A stretch of DNA of 64,000 bases, taken from positions 62,001-126,000 of the forward strand of contig WPIO01000061.1 in the NCBI GenBank assembly GCA_009760855.2, read 5' to 3'. This DNA is from Cristatella mucedo. Lineage: Eukaryota; Bryozoa; Phylactolaemata; Cristatellidae. Under the pieces are notes generated by a model, which saw nothing but the letters and a program-made list of their open reading frames with translations, was not told the origin of the DNA and ran no database searches. Within the stretch, counting starts at the first letter, position 1; the number at the start of each line of letters is the position of its first letter. Positions 12,301 to 24,300 of this stretch are shown in pieces. Position numbers and translations under genes: made by a program.

Positions 12301-15300
12301 GCGCCGTCCTCTCTAAACCACTGCTGTGCCTCATTTATTGGGCTAACTTGACTGAACAGTAAACATTAAAACCCGCCTTTCAAAGCAAGGCTGGAGTTTC
12401 CCTTGATTTTTGGCAGTAGGCAAAATTCTTACGTGATGCCTAATCCTAACATTGAATTGAATGTGAACGCTAATCACCATTAATCACATATGCATGATCT
12501 AAAATTCCTTTTTTTATCACAAACGGCGTCCCTAATCACTCGCAGATTACACCTTACTCAGTGATCCTTGTAGTGATTTAGCAGACCTTTTTTCTCTAGA
12601 CTTGTTGGCAGAGATAGATTGGGTCAGAGAATCTATTCCCAGCGTTAGACCCCACTGGAATCCTCTCCATACGCTGATTTCTGTACCTCAACGTCCACGT
12701 TCGCACGTGCTACTAGTAACCTCATCTATTTCTCATAATCTGAGAAAAGCTCTAGTCCGATAGATCTATGCCCAGTCTTGCAACGTATCTACCAGTCAAG
12801 CAACGGATCGACTTCAAGGTTTTGTCGCTCACTTTTAGGTCACTTCATTCTTTGGCTCCAGCCTATCTCTCAGATCTACTCCCCCACCAGTCCAAGCATC
12901 GTACCACCCGCTTTTCGGAATCTGACAGTTTACCAATACCTCGCACATAGCTCAAATCCTTTGGAGATCGTGCATTTAGTTCGTATGCTCCCAAAGCCTG
13001 GAACTCACTTGTGACTTGCGTCACGACATCCCCTGACTTGACCACATTTCAAAAGAACTTAATTGTCATGTGACGGTCAAGGCTCATCCGCCAGACAAGC
13101 TAAAGTTCTGCAAAGGTGCTTGCGTCCCGTAACTGTTCTCCGTCTATGAACAGCATCTCCCGACTGTCGTTCTGGCACGTGACACCATCTGTTTCTTCAG
13201 TGCCGACAGCCACGTGTGATAGTCACTCAAGCCGTTGAAATCAGCTCCGGTGATTGCTAACCTAAGCACTAGCCTTGCAGACATTCGGTCCTGGATGTCA
13301 GGGAATTTCTTTAAGCTAAAGGATGATAAAATTGAGCTCCTCATAATAAGCCTCCTTTCTTTGCAGCGCTTGACTAAGCGAATCGCATTCCTAATCGACG
13401 CTGCCGCCTTGCTATCTTCATTTGAGTGCCGCTAATCTTATACGTCTTCCTTGACGATTGCCAGACGTTTAAGTGTTTCATTGAAAGGACCACATCGGCA
13501 GCAAGTCGTCAGACCTCGGGGCGAGCAACCGCGTACGTACTGGCAGAGGCTTCGCAAATGTCTTGCTAGCTCCCTGTCTAGAATAGACCGTTGTAATTAG
13601 GTATTTTAGTAATTAACAAAAACGAATCCAAAAGACTCAAGATTTGGTTGCAAATACGGCTGCAAGAACGGTTAGTAAATATAATTGATCCAGTCTCTTG
13701 CCTCTTTTGCTAAAAGAGCTTCGGTGGCTTTGGTTATTCAACGTATACAGAGAAAAGGTTCATTTTCTGACCACCCTTAGGCTTGCGAAATAGGTTCGTA
13801 GAGTTGCAGGCGGAGCTAAATTGCTGGTTTTCCAAGTTAATACCAACGACTCCTATATATGCCATGAATTTACATTGTTTCGATTGTAAAATCTGACACA
13901 ATAATTATTATTTTTCTCTGAATTTGATTGACTCTCAGCACAATAGCTGAAACGGTCGTTTGTTACACTTTGTCATTTAAATTGTAAAAAATGCCCTTGC
14001 AGTTCAGAGATTCATTCCGTTCATTGCCTATATACACGAGTAGCATCTACGCAAGCGACTATTTCTGCTGCAGGTATTCCGATATTCTGGCTCCAGTGCA
14101 TGCTACGTCGAATCGTCTACCACAGGGTTGAAGATATCAATAGGCACTATACTGTGTTTAGCGTGAGTATTATACAAAACATTTACAACCATAAGGCCAC
14201 TCAGTCTTAACTGATCGCCAGTCGTTTATCAAAAATCGCATACGCATGTAGGTTCATGCAGGTTTGCGCACACGAATGTGCGTATGCAGTAGGCTTGCTA
14301 AGTCGATCCCTGTTCAAGTTCATACTAACTCAGCATAGTAAATAGCCAACGTCCATGGCAGCTCCCCACGCTAAAGAGCTGCCTCGGGCGACTCCTAGCG
14401 TGGTAAATAGATCCTAGCTGGTTTAACAGCCTCTTTTTGTATAGCAACAGAAGAGCCTTTACGGCTATCACCACCGCTTGCGGTGGTGATAAAGGATCGC
14501 CCACTGCAGGAATCGAACCCACGACCTCGGGACGGAGGTCGTGAAAGCAGCCGCCTTACCTAGTGTGCAATCACGGCTCAGTGAACCTTCACCTGATTTC
14601 TCCGTGATATCTTCGGGTATTCCGCTGCTATCTTCGCTGTGGCTATTTATGAGCTGTCCTCGGATATGCCACACAAAACAGGACCGGCTTAGCATAAGGT
14701 GGGATGTCGCCATTAGTCGATACCTACCGTCGGGCCTTCTCCGGTGGATCAGTGAGAACCTTCCTGCATCCTGCGTTCGCCCTATCAACAGCTCGGCTAT
14801 CGAACCCACGACCCATAAGTTTAAAGCGAAGAATAGTACTTGTTGCTGTAGTAGCCCACCCGCCGTAGCCCAGCACGCTGTGAAACGCCGACCGGGCCAG
14901 TTACTAAGGTACAATTTAAATTCAAAGGGCCCACGTCCGCCGGGCCGGATACTCGCCGACGTGAATACAAGCCACTCCGTCGCCGTCGCCCAGTTGTTGG
15001 ACAGCCTCTTAAATTCCGCCTACTAAATGTCCGCTAAGAACCGCAGGTTATTAACCGCGATCAGGTGATCCAGGGAAAGCTAGATGCATTTCTGCTTACC
15101 GAAACTTGGACGACGCCTTGTTCCAGTAGCTGTATTTCTGAGACCACTCCACTCGGGTTCTCATTCTATCCGTCCATGCGTTCTGGCAAGGTTGGTGGCG
15201 GGGTTGGAATTGTTGTTCGCGAATCGTTTGGCTTTAAGATGTGCAGTTTTTTCGCATGGGCCTTCGCTTGAATCGGTTGCAATCAGGTTTTTATCAAAGA

Positions 15301-18300
15301 CATTGCCTCTCACGGTTATGGTATACCGGCCTCCTTCTGGCTGTCTGAACTTGTTTATAGAGGATTTTCAGAGTTCCTCGCTAAAATATTTGCGTGTGAA
15401 AGGCCGTTACTGATTGTAGGAGGCTTTAATATTCACGTTGAAAACCCTAGCAACAGCCAGGTCCGCTCATTTCTTGACTGTCCGGAGAATTTTGGTTCTG
15501 GTCCAACACGTTAATCATACAGCCCACATCGGTGGCCACATTCTTGATCTCGTGATCACTAAGGACGTCCTCCCCACTGACCTTGTGGTGTGACCACTGA
15601 CCCTCTCAGATCATTGTTCGGTCTCGTTTAGTGTTCCTGCTCCGTTGTACGTACGGGGTAATGTCAAACTTGTAAAACGACGTAATATACAAAGCATTGA
15701 CACAGACAAGTTTTTGAAATGTGTGATGCAGGTCTTCTTGATCTGCATTCAGACTCGACCGGCAGCCTCGATACCCTCACTGATGCGATGAACACGACAC
15801 TCAGGAGTGCTCTTGACAAGCATGCTCCCGTTCATTCTATCCGAGTTCAAAGTCGTGGATATTCATTTCAATATACCAAAAACTCCTGAAGATGCACCGG
15901 GTTAAGCGCAGGCTTGAACGTCGTTTAAGAAATCGGGGTCTGATGCAGATCTAGTCAATTTCAATGACTTCCTTCGAGTTTACACCCGAAAGCTTAAAAA
16001 ACCAGTGCTTTTTTTCATCCGAAAGCTGAAATCCTGCCAGTCGGACCCTAAACAGATTTATAAGACAGTAAACCATTTACAGGCTAATGCGCAAGGTCCG
16101 ACTGCACAGATATTTAGGGCTCAGCCAAAACGTTTTCAGCCTTCTTTACTGAAAAAATTGTGCACATTCGTGCCTCCATTAAGCCCCCTCCGCCTAATGC
16201 AATGGCGGTTCCACAACTTGTGACCTTCCTTAGAAGGTACTCCGAGGTTTCTGCATGCGACGTGGCTACCTTAATAAGGTCTTGCAAAATGAGCTCGTCT
16301 CCTGAAGACCCTATACCTTCATCTCTGTGGTCTTCACTAGCAGAACAAATTTGCCCTGCCATAACCAAGGCTTTTAATGCTTTTCTGGGAAAAGGAGTCG
16401 TCCCTAAGTCGTTCAAATCGGCAATCGTTCGACCCATACTTATAAACCTGGATTAGATACAAAGGTCCTTGTAGGTTATCGCCCAGTTTCTCTTCTTCCG
16501 TTCTTATCAAAGATTCTTGAAAAATAGTTGCTAAGCAGCTGGTTGAACATATTGAAAATAATGAAATGTCAGACTCATTTTAATCAGGATTCAAGAGGCA
16601 GCATTCCACTGAAATTGCTCTCCTCCGTGCTAACAATGACATTATACGTGGCAACGATGACGGAAATGTCACTGCCCTAGCTCTGCTAGATATGTCTCCT
16701 GCCTTCGACAGCATTGATCACGATGTTCTGCTTGAACGATTGAACACAGCGATGGGTCTGACAGACGAAGCACTGGCGTGGTTTAAATCCTACTTGTCTG
16801 ATCGTGTTCAATCCGTGTCGTGTGGGTGTCTGGTCTCACAGACGAGAAGGGTCACCTGTGGAGCCCCTCAAGGGTCTGTACTTGGTCCCTTGCTGTTCTC
16901 CATTTATACACAACCTCTGGAAAAAGTTATTAAGGCCATGGAATAGGATATCACTTCTGTGCTGACGATACTCAGTTGTATTCGTCACTCAAATCGTCAG
17001 AATCCGCTGCTACAAAACTGAATGCTTGCCTTGCCGATATTCGATCCTGGATGTCGGATAACTTCCAGAAATTCTATGAGGATAAAACTAAACTTCTGCT
17101 CATAGGACACCCTAAGCGTGTGGCTGGATTAAAAGGCTTTGCTTTTCTAATAGGTAATGCTATTGTGCGACCATCACCACGTGCTCAAAATTTAGGTGTC
17201 GTTTTCGACAGCTGCCTTACTTTTAAAAGCTTCATTCAGAAGACTGCTTCTGGAGCTAGCGATCACGTCCGATCCCTATCCAAGATGAGGAGCTGTCTTT
17301 CACAGTGCCTTGCAAAAAAATTAACTTGTTCCTTAGTTCTGTCTCGGCTTGGTTATTGCATTTTCCCTTTGGCTGGGCTACCAAAGAAAGCAACTAAGCC
17401 ACTGCAGCTGACTATGAATAAGGCTGCAAGGCTAGTTTTCAAGTCCCAGAGGTTGCAGCACGTGTCTCCTTTGCTAAAAGAGCAAGGATGGATGCCGTTT
17501 GAGCAACGGATACAGAGCAAAGTTCTTACTCTGGCCCACAAGGCCCACCACGGCTTGACTCCTTCGTACCTAGCTGAACTGCTGCATCAGTTTCCGCCTG
17601 CTCGCGCCCTCAGATCCTGTGTAGACGATAAATTAGCTGTTGAATTCCTCCGCTTAAAGACCGTTGGCGACAGAAGCTTTAGCTTTGCATGTCCTAAACT
17701 GTGGAACTCGCCTCCACAATTCTTATGCAACGACAACAACTCTACTACTGCCGACTATGGCTCATCTTTTTCAGTGGTCCTGAGCTGCTACGTCCATGGT
17801 ATTCACTACCTCAACTGCCCTCCTGACTCTGCTTTGCTTCCCACTTACTCTTTTTTACGTGAGACGAAGTCTGGTTGCTACCAAATGCATATCGAAAGCG
17901 CTTAGGCTGTGAGCGTGCTGTACAAAGCTCCTTCGTAACGCCCACATGATCTTTATGACTTTGTGGAGTTACAGATGGTGATAAATTACATTTTATAACA
18001 GTAGGGTACTATTAGGTTAAACCAAAACTCAGGTGACCTCTTTAATGCATCTAAGTAGAGCACCGAGTCAGGTAAGCCAGAACGAGAAAAAACGAACCGA
18101 CTATTCCACTGACTCCCTCACCCTTGGCAGGAAACGAGAGCAAAATGACGTTGAAATTAAAAGTCTGCTAGTCAATGACCGGACAACTGCTGCTTCTGCT
18201 ACCTCGCACCTTCACCTGCTACCTGATTCAACAGATCCATTTGAGCATGACTCAGAGATCCAGTACACTGCAACTAGTTGGTTTTAAACTTTGATGCAAA

Positions 18301-21300
18301 ACCCTATGGCTTTGCGGAGTTACAGACGGAGATACGTACGGCTGCTGAGCGACTTCCGTAAAGACATCCGTGCCTGACTGCTTCCACTTATGCTATCCTG
18401 CCATGAAACCCCCCCCCCTTCTTGTCTGATCCCGTGGCCCCTCCTGCGCCCGGAGAAACCTGAAAAGCAACGTGAAACAAGTAGAATAGCACAGCTTGAT
18501 TCAAAGCAGCCGCTCGGCTACTAGTTGGCATTTTTAATAGATGAAATAGTGCATTATTGTCCTGGTCCCACTGCAGTGTCCTAGGATCGGGCTTCTTTCG
18601 GAATTGTCTTCTCCATTTCGCCCCCTCGCTTGTCTCGGGGCTTATCGAGCGCATTAGCGTATGGCTCCTGTCGCATTCTGGCACGGCAGTGCTGGCTAAC
18701 AATGGCTGCTGCTGCATGCTAGGATGGCAGAGCCATCTTATTTTGAGAAACGGCTGCTCACTCCGGAGCTCGGCTGCTCACTGGTCGGACGGTCAATCTG
18801 GCGGCATAAAATAATTTTCTCTTCCTAAGATGCGCAATGCTCCGGATAATCCGGCTCCAGTGACTCTAGTGCCGAATGGCAAGAGCTGGATGTATCGTGA
18901 CTGCAAATCTTTTAGCCCTAATAGTCACTGTTAGCGTGTCTACAGGTTGTTCACGACTTCAAGGCTTACTGCTGACAGTGAAATCGCTGAATTGATTGAT
19001 ATTATATCAACATCAACATCAACATCAACAAAGCGTTTGCAGTATGTAAGGAGTAGGTTTTCAGTTTCGCAGTTAATGTCATCGACTCAGAGGGTATCGT
19101 CGTGTCAAGAGGCCGAGTTCGAGGCTGTAGATAAAAAAGAACTGAAGCCACGGTAACTAATTAATCGGATCTTGGTAGGAACACTAGATAAACAATAAGA
19201 GTCCGGGGAACTTTAAGGCATGTCGGCAGGCGGATCGTTGCAAGGGAATGAATGGCATAAAATAAACTTGGAGTACCTTGAAGTCATTGCGTTGCCTGAC
19301 GTTGAGGTCTGAGAGGTGTGGCAGTAGTAGGTGACTGTAGCAACGTTCACCACCAACTAACTTGCTACTGAGCTCTATGTTATCTCTAAGAGTCTTACTT
19401 CACATGAAAGAAGACATGTAAGGAGCTGGTTTGGTCTAGCGGTTAAGGTGCTCGCTCCGACCAAGGTCTGACTGAGGTCGTGGGCTCGAGCCCCGAGGCA
19501 TATGTGAAGCGCCTGAATAGAGATTAAGTTCTCTTGGGGCGCTATATAAATGAATTATAATTATATATTTAAGGAGACAGTTTAAAAAATTGAGGTGGCT
19601 GTGCAGGCCGTTTATCACAATTTTCTAATGTTTCGTGATTGAAAATGGCTAATTTGGAGATGGAGCTGATGCGGTCATCCCGAGGCTGGTCGTCTTTAGC
19701 TATTGCGGTCACCTGGTCGCACCAATTTTAAGCGTGAGGCCTTCAACCGCTTAGTAACGCCAGGTTTTAGCATGCTTATCTAAAATCTCCACTCAACTGT
19801 CTATTTAGATAGTTAGCTGTGATACTCATGCAAATGCGCTCATGCAGACGGCTTGTGTTAGTTACTCAGGATTGTTGCAGCCTCCTAATCAAGCATCTTT
19901 ACACCAATTTCAAGTTCTTTTGTAGGTTACTCTATCGAGTGGTGAACCGTGGCACTGTTAACTTGGGAAAGGATGTTAATTTTAGTTCTAATAAGCCTAT
20001 TTACAAACGAATATTATCGAATGTCATTAGCCGTAATTCAGCTTTTTACAAGTAAGCAGTGTGCTTCAGTTGAAAGGCAACCCATATGCAGCTTATTCGA
20101 GGGAAATGTTGCAGTCCGAGACTTGTCACCCCTTCTTGATAACTGCCCGATGGTATTTTTTTATCATGTCATACTCGGACAGCAAAACACCTTGATTGTA
20201 CCGAGATGTCTAAGCAATGCTTGGGAAAATTGTTAATTTCAGCATATACATTCCCTTCAAAAAGCAGCCTGCCGTAGATGTCTTCAAGTTAAGATATATA
20301 ATAACAATTTATTGAAATCTTTTAGCTAGTATATATGCATATTAGCCCCCGTAGCTCTGTCCCGCCGGGGTTGTGGGTGCTACCCTCGCGTCCTGGTTCG
20401 GGAGCATCACGCGGCTTCCGGTAATGGCGTCGGAAATGCAGGGCCGCCTCAACGCCCTTCTCTCCGTGCGTGGAATGCCGCGGTCGGCCAGGCAAGCTTC
20501 ATTGTTATGACACCAGCTGCCGAGAGCCCCGACCACGAAGGGCCTCACCCCTGCCGACCAGTAGCCAGCAGCCAGGAAAGACCTGGCTACCTATTTATCG
20601 GTTTAGTTCCGGGCCGCCATAATCAGAGCATCCTCCCTGCCGTCAAACGGCACCGTCACATCGACGATTACCATACATACGTACACACACACACACATAC
20701 ACACACGCACACACAAACACACACACACACACACGCACATATGTATGTATGTATATATATATATATATATATATATAAATACTCGGCATCCACAGCGCAC
20801 ATGCTTATACAAGAAACATATGCACTCATGCGTACCCTGCATGAGTGTTTATGCGTACATGGATATGTTGTGTGTTCTCGTGAGTTATTATGTGGGTGTG
20901 AAATTCAGCGGTCATATCTGTTTTTAAACTCCACAAAACCATGAACGTTAGGTAGGTATTACTCCCAAAGTTATTTTATCGTTATTGAAGCAGATACGAT
21001 ACGGCAATGAACACCCAAACAATGGCTGACAGACGCATTTTACACGACAAAGAACAATTGAGAAGCGGTGCTTAGTAAGGACAGGCAAGTACATCTCATA
21101 CTTTCGGAAGTCATTGAGTGTCAGCTGACGAATATAGCAAGAAAATTCTGTATTGTGGCCTAATAACATTTTCAGCGACACTCATTGTCTAGCACCCTGA
21201 GAGAATTAATTTAATGTCACTAATAGTTTGAGTGTTCGCCAAATGTAGCTAATTTGCACTCTAACAGATGCCGAGAACGGTTCGCTTTGTTGATGTTGAG

Positions 21301-24300
21301 CGAATGACTAATGCGAGCTTACAGAGTGACGCACCTTCTCAGCAGAGCCCGCTAGTGCCCAAAACAGGACAAGGGGATTGTCACTCGCAGGCGGCCTAGT
21401 CTGAGTAGCTCAGCATTCAGTTCTGGAGCGCAATTAAGATAGCGAAATCCGTTTGGCTTTCAGCTTGGCCGCCGGCCTTGTCATCTATTTGCTCGTTGGG
21501 CTGGTCGTCATGAAGTTTGTAAAGAAGTCAGAGAAACCATTTCCAGTTCCTAATGTCGTATTCTGGACGGAGCTGCCGGGTTACACGAAGGTGAGCAAAG
21601 ATGGCTGCGCGCCTCGACCACGCATCGCCTCTTGAAATTCGCGTAGTTTCGCTGTATAAAATGGCCACAGCAGATGTGCTGCCTGCAGTTCACATTCGAA
21701 CTACGGCTGCTAAACGGCACCACCAGTTTTCCAAGTGTCTCCTCAATGTAATGCATCTCCGTTTGTAACTCTACAAAGCCATACAGACTATGTGGGTGTT
21801 ACGCAGGAGAGCTTTGTTTAGCACACTCACAGCCTAAGCGGCTTTCGGTACGCAATACAGATACAAGACAGTCTTGGCCCTAAGACATAGTCTACGCCGC
21901 CGTATGAAAAGCAAGCCGCTTAATCTGTTGCACCAAGGCAATATTAGGTAGGCATTTAAAGTTAAAATGACATTAACAATCGGTAGTTTATTCATCGTCT
22001 TAAGAGAAAAAAAGTTTTTATCCAGGCGCTTTGTAACTCACTGCAAGAAAATCAACAAGCAGGAATTAGTGGCGAACAAATTATCTTGTTTAGACAAGCA
22101 TTAAATGGTACAGAAGTGTCATTGCTAAAACCAGTATGAGAACTCAAACGCAAAGATATCCAGGTCCACTTTGTCGTAAGACTCATTGGTTATTACCACT
22201 CACTGAATCTTGCACACGTTAACAGGCAACGCACACAGGTAGCACGAACTAAATCGCACACAGGTAAGCCGGCAAGCACACGAAAACAGCTAGACAAGTT
22301 CGCGAGGTGCATCTGGGCAGAATAAAAAAGTCTTGAGCTGAGACTTAGATGATGTAAAGTCATTGCATGTGGCAACTGAAGCCAGGAAAGTGTTCGAAAC
22401 TTTGGTTTCGCACAAACTGAAGTTCCGATCACTAATAGATTTCGATTTGGAGCGGACAATGATTAGATAGCTAGTAGCTTAGAACCTGGAGGTGTTGAGC
22501 TATACTAAACGAGCTGCAAGATTTGATAGGTAGATTAGTGCTGGTGAGTGAAGTGAAACATTAGCCGGAGAGAATCAAAAGTCAATCTGATGATAAAATA
22601 GTGAAGCCTAAGGGAGATGCGGTATTATGCTTTAGCTGCGCCATCGAAGATAAACCACTCAAGCTGCTGAGTTTCGCACTAGTTTCAGAGGATTAAAAAC
22701 TAATGGTACGAAGAGAGGATTAAGGGTACGAAGGGCCAAAAGTTCTGAATGAAGAATTATTCATCATACTCGATGTCAAAGACTCGTCAGCTAGTTTGGT
22801 TGCCCAATTTAAGCAACGCTTTTCAGGCGAAAGTAGGTCGACATGACGAAGGAGGAAATGTTCTCATCCAACGACATATTTCTTTGGAGTATCCCGCCCA
22901 GACAACGGGCAGACGTCGTTGGGATGCTCTAATCTTGAGACTGCATTGGTCTTGCAATTTGAGGGTGACACTAAGCATACCCTATGCCTATTTGTTTGAT
23001 GTTAGAACGATTAAGCTTCGGAAAGTAATGTCCATCCGTGTGTGAGCTCCCTCATTTCAATCTGCAACGGAAGTTGAGTCTGATGCTGATCAAGGCTCTC
23101 TGTCATCTCTCTCTGAGGTAGGACCCGACCCAGTTTGGCACGATGGTAGTAACGACTAACCTGTTTTGACAAGTCCTAGAAGAATCTGGTAGTCAGTTGT
23201 GTCAAATGCAGAGTAGATTTTCTGGGAAAGGGAGCAAAGAAACCCTACAGTTATATTAGAAGCTTCCAAACTAAATGGTTTGATTACATTTGGCACAGTA
23301 ACAATGCGTGGTTTGATACTTCCTAGCTGGTGATTTCCTAGTTTCTCGCTGGGCTGCCGGTAATAGCGACTATGTAATGTATCTCCGTCTGTAACTCCAT
23401 AAAGTCATAAAGACCATGTGGGTGCTACGCAGGAGAGTTTTGTATAGCGCACTCACAGCCTAAGCGGCTTTCGGTACGCATTCGGTAGCCAACAGACTTT
23501 ATCTCACGCAACAAAGAGAAAGTGGGAAGCATAGCTGAGTCAGGAGAGCAGTTGAGGTAGTGAGTAGCATAGAAGTAGCAGCTCAGGACCGCTGAAAAAG
23601 ATGTGCCATATTCGGCAGTAGGAGAGTAGTTGTCGTTTCGTAAGAGACTGCGACTAGATGCAAGTATCGCGTGATTAAATGTACAAGAGGTGTACAAGCT
23701 ATAATAGGTAATGAAGACGGTGACTGCTTAAAGGTGAGGGATAAGCAGACTTCTAAGCATATACCGCCGCAAGAAAGATCAGTGAGAGCCACTAAAAGGA
23801 GTAAACATTTAGCATATTAATGTGCCTAGAAATAGCATAAGTTCTTTGAAGGCACTATATAAATGTATACTTACTAGTAGTATTGTAAGCAATTTTGACT
23901 ATAAAAAATGTAGGATGCACTATTTCATTAAGCTTTGTCTCTGTGGATACATTGTACGCCAGAGGCCAATCACCCTTGTGCAAGTGTGGGCGCTCTGTGT
24001 TTGTGCTTCTGATGCGATGAAATCCCTAAAGAGTAGAAGTGCAGACGAGATGCTCTGATCGGTATCAGGAGCGAAGTCTCTAGATTTGTGAGTTCTAATT
24101 CTAGATTTTATTCTGCGAGAGCACTTGGACGGTGTGCTTGAAATAACGAAAGAATACGGAAACCGCCTAATGGTTGCAACCGGTCCTATCTTAAAGAGGC
24201 TATCACAGAAGCATTTTTATCCTCGAGTGCCTAGAAAAAGCTCACAAACCCTTTGTAGAAGTGTGACGCTGGAATAACTTTGCTGACGTGTCGCTGAGGC

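Larger units (their letters stand above)
14600..17995 (+). mobile_element. LINE family B (CR1/L2 group), near full-length but broken
   Basis: The element holds, in order, an endonuclease segment (about 15045-15600), a linker, a reverse transcriptase (about 16400-17000), a C-terminal region to 17905 and a 3' end reading GCTTAGGCTGTGAGCGTGCTGTACAAAG then TTTGTGGAGTTACAG and GATAAATTACATTTTATAACA. Several frameshifts and stops interrupt it. It lies in intron 5 of gene 1, in the gene's orientation. The start is approximate. Confidence 0.8.
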
